NCBI GenBank assembly: GCA_003543635.1
Contig: DNAE01000112.1
Location: 1-6,630 of the forward strand
Origin: Clostridiales bacterium
Lineage (GTDB): Bacteria > Bacillota > Clostridia > Saccharofermentanales > Saccharofermentanaceae
Reading direction: 5' to 3'
Length of the DNA stretch: 6,630 nucleotides
The notes under the pieces are model-generated. The model did no database searches and had not been told where the DNA came from. It worked only from the letters and a program-made list of their open reading frames with translations. Positions within the stretch are counted from its first letter, which is position 1; the number at the start of each line of letters is the position of its first letter. The translations under genes and the position numbers were made by a program. Shown here one piece after another: positions 1 through 6,183 of the stretch.

Positions 1-530
1 AGCTTTAATCCCGAGCCGTCGGATCCGGTCTTCGGGTAGGACGCTCCGCCGCAGGCGATTATTATGTTAGAAGAAGATATCTCCCCGTCAATAAGAAATC
101 CTTCTTTGATCTCATTTACCCGGGTATCCGTAATGATATTGACGCCGCGATCCCTGAGGTACCGTTCAAGCGCCTCACAGACGGTGACGCTCTTAAGTGT
201 TCTCGGGTAGATAAGACTGCCCTTGGATACCAGCATCACTCCAAGCTCCCCCTCGAAAAAGTCCTTTACGAAGGAAACACCGTATCTTTTAAGGATCGAG
301 GTGAGGATCTCCCGGTCGTCCGTATTATAGGAATCAATATCAAGATCGTCGTTGGTGAGATTACATCTTCCGTTTCCCGTCATCAGAAGCTTTTTGCCCG
401 CCTTCTGATTACGTTCCAAAACGGCAATTCCCATCACGCCGTCATAAGCCAAACGGCAGGCACACATCAGACCCGATGCACCCCCGCCGATCACCACAGC
501 ATTATATCTTTTGATATCTTTATCAGTCAT
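1..530 (-). CDS. HI0933/BaiN-type FAD-dependent oxidoreductase, N-terminal part (3' end cut by window)
   Basis: Reading from the ATG at 530 gives 176 codons before the window ends. Family members are about 400 residues, so roughly 40 percent is visible. Residues 11-20 (AVVIGGGASG) are the glycine-rich dinucleotide loop that binds the ADP part of FAD. Glu39 ends the second strand of the Rossmann fold. Residues 44-60 (AGKKLLMTGNGRCNLTN) are the hallmark of the HI0933/YhiN/BaiN flavoprotein family, and residues 159-174 carry the second signature, ACGGASYPKTGSDGSG. The family is cytoplasmic and FAD-dependent; one member, BaiN, was proposed to act in bile acid 7-dehydroxylation, but for most members the substrate is unknown. 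Nothing here indicates bile acid metabolism. The start codon lies inside the upstream CYTH gene (8-base overlap) and no good Shine-Dalgarno precedes it, so translation is probably coupled. Family assignment is firm; substrate is open. Confidence 0.93.
   Translation of the reverse strand, partial: MTDKDIKRYNAVVIGGGASGLMCACRLAYDGVMGIAVLERNQKAGKKLLMTGNGRCNLTNDDLDIDSYNTDDREILTSILKRYGVSFVKDFFEGELGVMLVSKGSLIYPRTLKSVTVCEALERYLRDRGVNIITDTRVNEIKEGFLIDGEISSSNIIIACGGASYPKTGSDGSGLK
523..530 (-). promoter_or_regulatory. Start/stop overlap coupling CYTH gene to flavoprotein gene
   Basis: On the minus strand the bases read ATGACTGA. The ATG opens the flavoprotein gene and the TGA closes the CYTH gene in another frame. 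The bases just upstream (CTCTTTTGGGTA) hold no AGGAGG-like site. This arrangement usually means that ribosomes ending the first gene restart on the second, keeping the two products in step. The overlap is seen directly; the coupling is inferred. Confidence 0.7.
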
Positions 531-1176
531 TACCCAAAAGAGCGAGGCAGCGCGTGAACTTGCTCTCGTTAAAGGGCTTCGCCCCGGTATTCTCCACGAT
601 GAACGCAGCCATATCCTTAAGATCCACCACGTCACCCGATTCCAGCTCGAGTTCCAGTTCGCAGATGATATCTTCCTTATCCCCGGCCTTAATGATACCG
701 TCGTCAAAGCAGGCCTCCATCATGGAGTCGCCGAATCCGAACATATAGGTTGTCCTGTTAAATACCGTGGAACAGATGGGACGGAGGGAATCCTGATCAA
801 CGCCCTCAAGGAATTCCTCCAAAAGATCCCTGGGATCGTCATTGGCGACTGCAAGTCTGATGAATTCCCTGATATCGAATCTCTCGGAATCGGCTATAAC
901 GTTCCATTCATATCTCTGGTGAAGGCCTTCGCTCGCTCCGCCGCCGAACTTTACCGTGTGCTCGAACTTCTCCCCCTCTTCATCGAAGAAGGAACGGACC
1001 CTTACGGCTCCGCCTTTTTTCGCAATGGTACCCTCGGGGGTATCATAGTAGATATTAACAAGCTTAACGGGCTTTTTGACCGCTGTGTCAAGGCAATAAT
1101 CAGAGAACCATTCCGCGTTGATTATGCCGAATAAAGCTTCTTTACTGTCAAACGCAAGTTTAACTTCAGTTTCCAT
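523..1176 (-). CDS. CYTH-domain protein, probable inorganic triphosphatase (triphosphate tunnel metalloenzyme)
   Basis: This 217-residue protein is a single CYTH domain, an eight-stranded beta tunnel that binds triphosphates with divalent metal. The defining ExExK motif is at the very N-terminus (Glu2, Glu4, Lys6). Other tunnel residues fall in the expected order: YYDTP 43-47, Arg59 and Arg61 in AVRVR, Lys76 in HTVK, Glu90 in RYEW, Arg132, Arg141, the acidic strand Glu173/175/177 in CELELELESG, and Lys206 in SKFTR. Characterised bacterial relatives split inorganic tripolyphosphate, while others are class IV adenylate cyclases or thiamine triphosphatases. The ELELE strand with a following SGD fits the inorganic triphosphatase group best, but sequence alone does not settle the substrate. 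There is no CHAD domain, so it is a stand-alone CYTH protein. The frame is open to 1230, but ATG 1176 is chosen because an AGGAG site lies 4 bases before it, the ExExK motif then sits at the N-terminus as usual, and the longer form would overlap the upstream gene. Confidence 0.9.
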   Translation of the reverse strand: METEVKLAFDSKEALFGIINAEWFSDYCLDTAVKKPVKLVNIYYDTPEGTIAKKGGAVRVRSFFDEEGEKFEHTVKFGGGASEGLHQRYEWNVIADSERFDIREFIRLAVANDDPRDLLEEFLEGVDQDSLRPICSTVFNRTTYMFGFGDSMMEACFDDGIIKAGDKEDIICELELELESGDVVDLKDMAAFIVENTGAKPFNESKFTRCLALLGND

Positions 1177-1180
1177 AAAT

Positions 1181-1185
1181 CTCCT
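1181..1185 (-). promoter_or_regulatory. Ribosome binding site that fixes the CYTH gene start
   Basis: The minus strand reads AGGAG, then ATTT, then ATG 1176. It sits in the 13-base gap after the DUF5711-like gene and supports the short start over the in-frame ATG at 1230, which lies within the upstream coding region. Confidence 0.75.
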
Positions 1186-1189
1186 AGAA

Positions 1190-2329
1190 TCAATAATCGA
1201 TCGTGTGCACTCCGCCCGTTGAAACCACAACGAGCTTGTTGCTTCCCATAAATCCTATCCTTAAAACATCCTCGTCCACGGAGATATCGGAAACGATACC
1301 GCCGTCCTTGCTGAAAATATATATCCTTCTGTCAATACTCAAGGCATAGAGATTATCCGTTGTACAAACGGCATTTACTTCGGATCCCACCACGGAATCG
1401 TATACCCTGTCACCGTTGTTATTGATGACCGCAAGTTTATTCATCTGGTCGACACCGTCCGCGTAGACAACAAAGAGCATATTTCCCACGGTATTGACCC
1501 TGTTGATGGAACCGAATTCACCCTCCATGGGAACCACCTGATCATTCTCGATGGTGTAGATCTTATTGGAGGAGAAGGTGTAAAGACGGTCTCCCGAATA
1601 GAGCACCGACGAGAATATATCGGAATCGTCGATGGTATATACCGCATAGTCCTCGGATGTAAGGCCGTTATCCGTGGAGATAATTGAGAAGAGCCTGATA
1701 TAGGGCTTAACGACGGCGCCCGTGGTATTGAGGGTGGTGATCGCCAGAAAGTCCGATGACGGGGTAAATGCGCAGGCAATGGGATAACCGGAGTTATATG
1801 AAGTCCAATCGGATACGATGGAACCGTCCAAGGTAAAGAGTGTCACTTCACCATATGCCTCATCGCTGTCGGTTATGACTGCGCAAAGACCGCTGTCGGA
1901 AAGGTATGCCGACTTGATCTTATTGGAAGTGGGCATCTGGTAGAGCACCTCTTCCTTACTCAAGACGACGAATCCGTAACCGTCCTGGTCAAAGACCACG
2001 GCATTATCGCCGTTTACATAGCACTGGGGGTTCGTATAACTGACGTTCTCGCTGAACACCTCATTACCGGAAAGGGTCAGATAAGCGACACGGTTATCCG
2101 TCACCTTCAATATTCCTTCGGCAAAGGTGTAGAGTTTCTGGGCCTCGGCATATTCGCACTCGAAACCGCCCTGGGCCGACAATCTGATGGCCTGGTCCGC
2201 ACCCTGAAGGGCGCTATCCTTTCTGGCAACTATCACCGTAAGAACAATGCATCCGATGAGCATCACCGAGAAGATCGCGATCAACACGAGCAACTTACTG
2301 TCTATGCTGTTGTTCTTATTCTTAGCCAT
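1190..2329 (-). CDS. DUF5711-like membrane-anchored beta-propeller protein
   Basis: The 379-residue product has a short polar N-terminus (1-12), one hydrophobic segment at about 13-35, then ARK and a long outer domain. From about residue 66 to the end the domain repeats a pattern of short beta strands with a G-D/N turn, for example KLYTFAEGILKVTDNRVAYL, GDNAVVFDQDGYGFVVLS, SGDRLYTFSSNKIYTIEN and TDNLYALSIDRRIYIFSKDG. I count about seven to eight blade-like units, which fits a beta-propeller. The anchor plus propeller layout matches DUF5711 proteins of Clostridia, whose function is not established. There is no lipobox or catalytic motif; a binding or scaffold role is likely. It follows the DUF4340 gene after 6 bases with only a distant GAGGCAGG (2343-2350) upstream, so it may depend on translation of that gene. 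Its position suggests it joins the exporter complex. The fold and topology are reasonably sure; the family name is moderately sure. Confidence 0.8.
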   Translation of the reverse strand: MAKNKNNSIDSKLLVLIAIFSVMLIGCIVLTVIVARKDSALQGADQAIRLSAQGGFECEYAEAQKLYTFAEGILKVTDNRVAYLTLSGNEVFSENVSYTNPQCYVNGDNAVVFDQDGYGFVVLSKEEVLYQMPTSNKIKSAYLSDSGLCAVITDSDEAYGEVTLFTLDGSIVSDWTSYNSGYPIACAFTPSSDFLAITTLNTTGAVVKPYIRLFSIISTDNGLTSEDYAVYTIDDSDIFSSVLYSGDRLYTFSSNKIYTIENDQVVPMEGEFGSINRVNTVGNMLFVVYADGVDQMNKLAVINNNGDRVYDSVVGSEVNAVCTTDNLYALSIDRRIYIFSKDGGIVSDISVDEDVLRIGFMGSNKLVVVSTGGVHTIDY

Positions 2330-2335
2330 ATGTTA

Positions 2336-3823
2336 TCAGTTACCTGCCTCGTCGGAGGGAATGTCATAAACACCGTTTACGGCATTGTTGATTGCTTCCT
2401 GCGCGAGCTCGTAGGCAGCCCAAGCGCCGTAATTGAAGGTATCCTGACCGCCGTTATTGAAGAGCTCTCTGGAGTAGACATAGAATCCCGTATAGGTTCC
2501 GTCCATAAAGACATAGTAGGAATCAGTATCTCTCTGGACGAACTCCACAAGGATCGTCTGGTAGTGCTTCGTTACGTAATTGAAGGACATCACGGGATCA
2601 TAGGAAGGTGTTGCCTCCATATCGATGCCGCCGATATCGATACATACCAGGGACTCGAAAAGGGTCGCCGCGTAGGACCTGCCGGAAGTATTCTTTATCA
2701 TCAAGTTCCTCATATTGAGGTTTACCGTTGCATTATCGTCGGAGATGGCATTATCCACGTCCAAGGTGAGCTCGAAGGTCTCATCTCCGTAAGTACCCGT
2801 GATTGAGGATATCTCCGATGCGGGATAATACGTAAGATAACTGTCGATAAGGGTGAGGATCGGAGTCTCAAGTCCGCTTATCTGCATGGTGCTGATAACG
2901 AAGTAACCTTCCACGCCGGTACATGTACCGTAGTAGGAGCCTGCCATCTCCCTGGAAAGGGAAATGGTCGTGGTCTCACCCGTATCCATGGTGAATATGA
3001 AGGTGAACGCGGGATCGTCAAGGCCGTATTCCGGAAGATCCGCTTCGGTGAGCTCCACGAAGCTCGTGATCTCAAGGGTTGCGATATACTCGATGAGATT
3101 CTCAAAATAAGGGCTTCCCTTGATCTTGAAGGGATCAATGATCGTGTACATGGGCTCCCCCGTCTCGGAATTGATGTCACAGTTGGCGGTGATATCGATC
3201 CCGTCGGTGTTCCTTATGAACTCAACGGTATTGATCTTGGAATAATCGATATTGAGCAGCTGGGTGCTCAGGAAATCGATGAGGGCATAGTCGCTGTAGA
3301 TCCTCTTGATGACGGCAACAGTATAAACGTTGGGATCATCATCGATCATCATGTAACAGTTGACATTGTCGTAGGTCTGATCTCCGATCTTGATGGTGTG
3401 GGTCTCCCCTGCATTCGTAACAAGGGTGATGATAAAGGAAGGATCATCAAGACCGTATTCGGAAAGCTCTCCGGGTTCGGTGAGCATGGAATTAGCGGCG
3501 TAGCTGGAAAGCAGATATATATAAGATGAGATACCGCTTTGATTAAGCTCCACCGTATCATCGGCATTTTCTCCCGCAAGCTTCCACATAACGGTACCGT
3601 CTGCACCGGTATATGAGGAGAAAGCGATATCTTCACCCTCCCTCTTATCCACGGAGATCGATGCCAGCTCAGAGGGGCCGATGGTCAAAAGTGTTATGTC
3701 CTCCGTCTGATCGGAGGAATCGGTATCATCATTCTTGTTAAAGAATACTGCCCAGATGACGACCGCCAGAATGAGGGCGATCATCACTATAAAGGGCACT
3801 AACAGTTTTTTTAAAGACTTCAT
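2336..3823 (-). CDS. DUF4340 protein, membrane-anchored partner of the Gld-type exporter
   Basis: The 495-residue protein starts MKSLKKLL, has one membrane segment at about 8-28, an acidic Asp/Ser/Thr linker at 29-45, and a large domain outside the membrane. The outer part is made of repeats. Residues 46-190 and 192-335 each begin with a beta strand around a Ser-Ile core, pass through a helical stretch, then show EYGLDDPxF (YGLDDP at 123-128 and 266-271), a strand, AGET or TGET, a TIxI/TISL strand and a closing strand that ends in a hydrophobic I..L segment. A weaker third copy follows at about 334-455. This repeat pattern with YGLDDP is typical of DUF4340, which commonly lies beside GldG-like genes. 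Biochemical function is unknown. The gene follows the GldG-like gene by 19 bases, with a modest GGTGA site 5 bases before its ATG. It ends with tandem stops, TGA then TAA in frame. Confidence 0.88.
   Translation of the reverse strand: MKSLKKLLVPFIVMIALILAVVIWAVFFNKNDDTDSSDQTEDITLLTIGPSELASISVDKREGEDIAFSSYTGADGTVMWKLAGENADDTVELNQSGISSYIYLLSSYAANSMLTEPGELSEYGLDDPSFIITLVTNAGETHTIKIGDQTYDNVNCYMMIDDDPNVYTVAVIKRIYSDYALIDFLSTQLLNIDYSKINTVEFIRNTDGIDITANCDINSETGEPMYTIIDPFKIKGSPYFENLIEYIATLEITSFVELTEADLPEYGLDDPAFTFIFTMDTGETTTISLSREMAGSYYGTCTGVEGYFVISTMQISGLETPILTLIDSYLTYYPASEISSITGTYGDETFELTLDVDNAISDDNATVNLNMRNLMIKNTSGRSYAATLFESLVCIDIGGIDMEATPSYDPVMSFNYVTKHYQTILVEFVQRDTDSYYVFMDGTYTGFYVYSRELFNNGGQDTFNYGAWAAYELAQEAINNAVNGVYDIPSDEAGN
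3012..3031 (-). repeat. DUF4340 internal repeat, second copy of the YGLDDP-coding segment
   Basis: These 20 bases match 3441-3460 at 18 of 20 positions, 429 bases (exactly 143 codons) apart and in the same frame. They encode the EYGLDDP core of the second repeat unit. The repeat is a property of the protein and not a mobile or recombination element. Confidence 0.75.
3441..3460 (-). repeat. DUF4340 internal repeat, first copy of the YGLDDP-coding segment
   Basis: This is the partner of 3012-3031, differing at two positions. It encodes the EYGLDDP core of the first repeat unit, at residues 122-128 of the DUF4340 protein. Confidence 0.75.
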
Positions 3824-3828
3824 TTACT

Positions 3829-3833
3829 TCACC
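3829..3833 (-). promoter_or_regulatory. Weak ribosome binding site of the DUF4340 gene
   Basis: The minus strand reads GGTGA, then AGTAA, then ATG 3823. The spacing is good but the match to AGGAGG is partial. It supports ATG 3823, which also gives the expected short basic N-terminus before the membrane segment. Confidence 0.55.
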
Positions 3834-3842
3834 GAAGATCCA

Positions 3843-5375
3843 TTACAGATTCTTTCTCTTGTTATAGACGATGGTACCGACAATAACGAATCCTATGGGA
3901 AGGAGCACCATGAGTATTACGGTCATCAAGGTAACGGAATTAGCGGTAACCTTCGTGGAATCAATGGAATAATCCGACAGGGGCTTAGCGTCTACGAATA
4001 CGGAATCGTCCGTGGCAACAAGGCTCCTGATTATATTCCTCATTAATACAACATTGGCATCGTTATAACCGAAATCCGAGATGTAGGAATCGGATGTGAA
4101 GGTATCGGAACCGAAGACATATACCTCGGGAGGTACTTCCATTCCGTCGAAGGTGGAATACATACCCACATTGTAAACACCCTGATTTGCAAACTGTGTC
4201 GCCTGTTGGGTGGTGGGATTAACGATAACGACCGTAGCCTGGTCGGAAGTTACGATAACGGGAGCGACCTGAATGTAGGAATAGGGCGTATCATATTCAC
4301 GAACAGGTCTTGCGGAAGCAACTCTTACTGCGGAAGACTTGGCATAGGATGAATATCCCGCATCGATCTCACCGAGGAAATTGTAGTTGTAGGAAGGATC
4401 GATAAGTCTGCTTACGTCATTCTCGGAGATGACATAGTTATCGATATTCAGGTTCATCATGTTGAGGACCTGATTCAAATGGGGGAAATCATCTGAAGTG
4501 TTGTACGGAGAATAACCCACAGACACGATCATCTTACCGCCCGCATTAAGGTAGTCCTCCATGGCGACGGCCATGCTCTCGGTTATATCGCTGTCGAGGG
4601 AGCATACGAACAGAAGATCGCAATCCTCGGGGATCGTAAAGTTGTCAGAAGCTATAAGGTCCCCGGAATCGATGCTCAAAGCAGCCAGGATATTGGTCAT
4701 CTGCTGGTGGGTCTGCTCTATCATCTGAAGTCCCGTTACAAAATATGCCTTTGCGGAGTAATCCTTTGTAAGGCTTACGATGGCATTCGTGAAATGGGAT
4801 TCCACGGCGTTACCGGTGGGAACGTACTGACCGTATGACATTGCTTCGGAATTATAGGTGAAGCAATCGATGGGAGATATGGTGGTGACACGGTCATTGC
4901 ACTTTACTACGAAGGTATTAGCCGTAAGGTCGTACATACCATCGGGATCGAGTTCCTTGATGACGGAAGGATATGTCTCGGGGTTCATGTACTCCACGGT
5001 GATCTTTCCGTTTGACTTGGCCTGATAATCGTCAAGGAGAGGAACGATATACTCATAGGGTGAATCCTTGAGATTAGTGGGCTTATCCATCAATCCCACG
5101 ATCCTGATGGAAGTATCGGCAGGAAGGCTGTCAAGGTAGTTCTTCGTAACCTCGGAAACGGAGTTCTGGTTCGTTGCCGAGTAGTCGAAGGTCAGCTTAT
5201 CGCCGATTATCTTATCGAAGATGATATTTACGAATAATACGATAACAATGAGGATAATCACCGAGAATACGGAAAAGAGCTTAAGGGTCCTTGCCCTCTT
5301 ATCTGTCTCCGGCTTCTCGGAATCGAGATCCTTGTTCTTCTTCTCTTTATTTTCTTTCAAATCTTTCTTACTCAT
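3843..5375 (-). CDS. GldG-like ABC transporter auxiliary protein
   Basis: The 510-residue protein has a charged cytoplasmic tail (1-31, mostly Lys, Asp, Glu), a membrane segment at about 32-54, a large outer domain and a second membrane segment at about 481-503 ending YNKRKNL. This two-anchor layout is that of GldG/ABC_transp_aux proteins. Family features in order: the FDYSATNQNSVSEVTKNYLD strand and helix at 63-82, a thioredoxin-like strand at 89-95, ESHFTNAIVSLTKD at 192-205, a YFVTG strand at 211-215, the buried strand CDLLFVCSLDSDIT at 252-265, and YLNAGGKMIVS at 275-285. In Bacteroidota, GldG works with GldA and GldF in gliding; here the same trio plus DUF4340 points to an envelope exporter with unknown cargo. 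TG is followed by LQM where many relatives have an HGE/HNE-like sequence. A G-rich ribosome binding site lies 6 bases before ATG 5375, and the gene starts 15 bases after the permease stop. Confidence 0.9.
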   Translation of the reverse strand: MSKKDLKENKEKKNKDLDSEKPETDKRARTLKLFSVFSVIILIVIVLFVNIIFDKIIGDKLTFDYSATNQNSVSEVTKNYLDSLPADTSIRIVGLMDKPTNLKDSPYEYIVPLLDDYQAKSNGKITVEYMNPETYPSVIKELDPDGMYDLTANTFVVKCNDRVTTISPIDCFTYNSEAMSYGQYVPTGNAVESHFTNAIVSLTKDYSAKAYFVTGLQMIEQTHQQMTNILAALSIDSGDLIASDNFTIPEDCDLLFVCSLDSDITESMAVAMEDYLNAGGKMIVSVGYSPYNTSDDFPHLNQVLNMMNLNIDNYVISENDVSRLIDPSYNYNFLGEIDAGYSSYAKSSAVRVASARPVREYDTPYSYIQVAPVIVTSDQATVVIVNPTTQQATQFANQGVYNVGMYSTFDGMEVPPEVYVFGSDTFTSDSYISDFGYNDANVVLMRNIIRSLVATDDSVFVDAKPLSDYSIDSTKVTANSVTLMTVILMVLLPIGFVIVGTIVYNKRKNL

Positions 5376-5381
5376 GTCAAA

Positions 5382-5389
5382 TCCCCCCT
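5382..5389 (-). promoter_or_regulatory. Ribosome binding site with a run of six G, GldG-like gene
   Basis: The minus strand reads AGGGGGGA, then TTTGAC, then ATG 5375. The spacing of 6 bases is good. The six-G run (C at 5383-5388 on the plus strand) fills nearly the whole gap after the permease's TGA-TAG stops and is a possible slippage site. Confidence 0.7.
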
Positions 5390-5390
5390 A

Positions 5391-6164
5391 TCAGTTCTGC
5401 GACCAGCGCTTCTTCTCCAGGACCCTGTAGGTCAGGAAAAGGAATATAAGTGCCGAGGAAAGGCAGAATACAAGCGGAGATACGGAGAATATTCCGTATC
5501 TGAAGTCCTGTGTCTTGGCGAAGGGGTCGAGCCAGCTGATGGCATTAGCCACGTTATCGCAGGCCTTACTGATCTTTTCGGCATCGAATGTGAATACCTT
5601 CGTGGAAAGGAATGTTGCCACAGCGGAGGAAGCAAGACCCGAAAGAGTCGTGATGAGCTGGATGGCAAGGATGATGACGAAGCATGTGATGGCTGAGATG
5701 ATCTGGCTGTCCGTGATGGCGGATGCAAAGGTTCCGATGGCGATGAAGAGCATTGCCAGGAAGAAATATACGATCACGGAGCCCCAGGTTCCGATGTCCA
5801 CAACTCCGCCGTTGGCTGCGGTGACTATCATGTGGATGATAACGTTGACAAAAAGAACGGCCATGAGCGCCAGAGCCGCCAGGAACTTACCGATTACCAC
5901 CGAGAACATGGACACGGGAGATGTGTAGAACATGATCTCCGTTCCCCTTCTCTTATCCTCGGCGAAAAGTCCCATGGTTATAACGGGAACCACGACAACG
6001 AAGAAGGATCTCAGGGAGATGATCTCGCTGGAGAGGTTAACGCTTCCGGAACCGAACTGGTTGATGAAGATCAGACCGGAAAGGAATGAGAAAAGCGCCA
6101 GAGCGATATATCCCACCGGTGATCTGAAGTATGATAAAAACTCACGTTTAAAAACTGCAAACAT
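5391..6164 (-). CDS. ABC-2 type permease subunit, GldF-like
   Basis: The 257-residue protein is an integral membrane subunit with six likely membrane segments at about 17-37, 52-67, 90-115, 128-150, 154-178 and 228-247. It has a longer outer loop at about 179-227 between the fifth and sixth segments. The N-terminus (MFAVFKREFLSYFRSPVGYI) is the amphipathic coupling helix typical of ABC-2 permeases, and EDKRRGTEIMFYTSPVS (69-85) after the second segment is the cytoplasmic motif shared with GldF and NosY-like exporters. The length is normal for a GldF-type subunit. With the ATPase encoded just upstream it should form the export channel, probably as a homodimer. A GldG domain is not fused to it, as happens in some genomes; it is encoded by the next gene. 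ATG 6164 is supported by a strong GGGAGGA site 6 bases upstream. The gene ends with tandem stops, TGA then TAG. Confidence 0.93.
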   Translation of the reverse strand: MFAVFKREFLSYFRSPVGYIALALFSFLSGLIFINQFGSGSVNLSSEIISLRSFFVVVVPVITMGLFAEDKRRGTEIMFYTSPVSMFSVVIGKFLAALALMAVLFVNVIIHMIVTAANGGVVDIGTWGSVIVYFFLAMLFIAIGTFASAITDSQIISAITCFVIILAIQLITTLSGLASSAVATFLSTKVFTFDAEKISKACDNVANAISWLDPFAKTQDFRYGIFSVSPLVFCLSSALIFLFLTYRVLEKKRWSQN

Positions 6165-6170
6165 ATTACG

Positions 6171-6177
6171 TCCTCCC
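6171..6177 (-). promoter_or_regulatory. Strong ribosome binding site of the permease gene
   Basis: The minus strand reads GGGAGGA, then CGTAAT, then ATG 6164. It lies in the 19-base gap after the ATPase stop and is one of the best sites in the window. Confidence 0.8.
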
Positions 6178-6183
6178 TTTCTC

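Noticed and set aside
1..530. Reading the flavoprotein as a bile acid 7-dehydroxylation enzyme
   Set aside because: BaiN is one member of a broad family found in most Bacillota, and no bai-type neighbours are present in the window.
511..1134. A 207-codon open frame on the plus strand, antisense to the CYTH gene
   Set aside because: The minus-strand protein has the complete set of CYTH residues in order and a proper ribosome binding site. The plus-strand product resembles no family I know.
1177..1230. Longer CYTH protein starting at ATG 1230
   Set aside because: The extra 18 residues would overlap the end of the upstream gene and push the ExExK motif away from the N-terminus, while ATG 1176 has an AGGAG site at normal spacing.
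2330..2806. A 158-codon plus-strand open frame antisense to the DUF4340 gene, starting next to the propeller gene start
   Set aside because: It lies wholly opposite a well-supported gene and begins at an ATG created by the CATATG junction. It has no recognisable domain.
3824..3842. Possible terminator or promoter between the GldG-like and DUF4340 genes
   Set aside because: The gap is 19 bases with no hairpin and U-run and no -35/-10 pair; the other gaps are similar or shorter.
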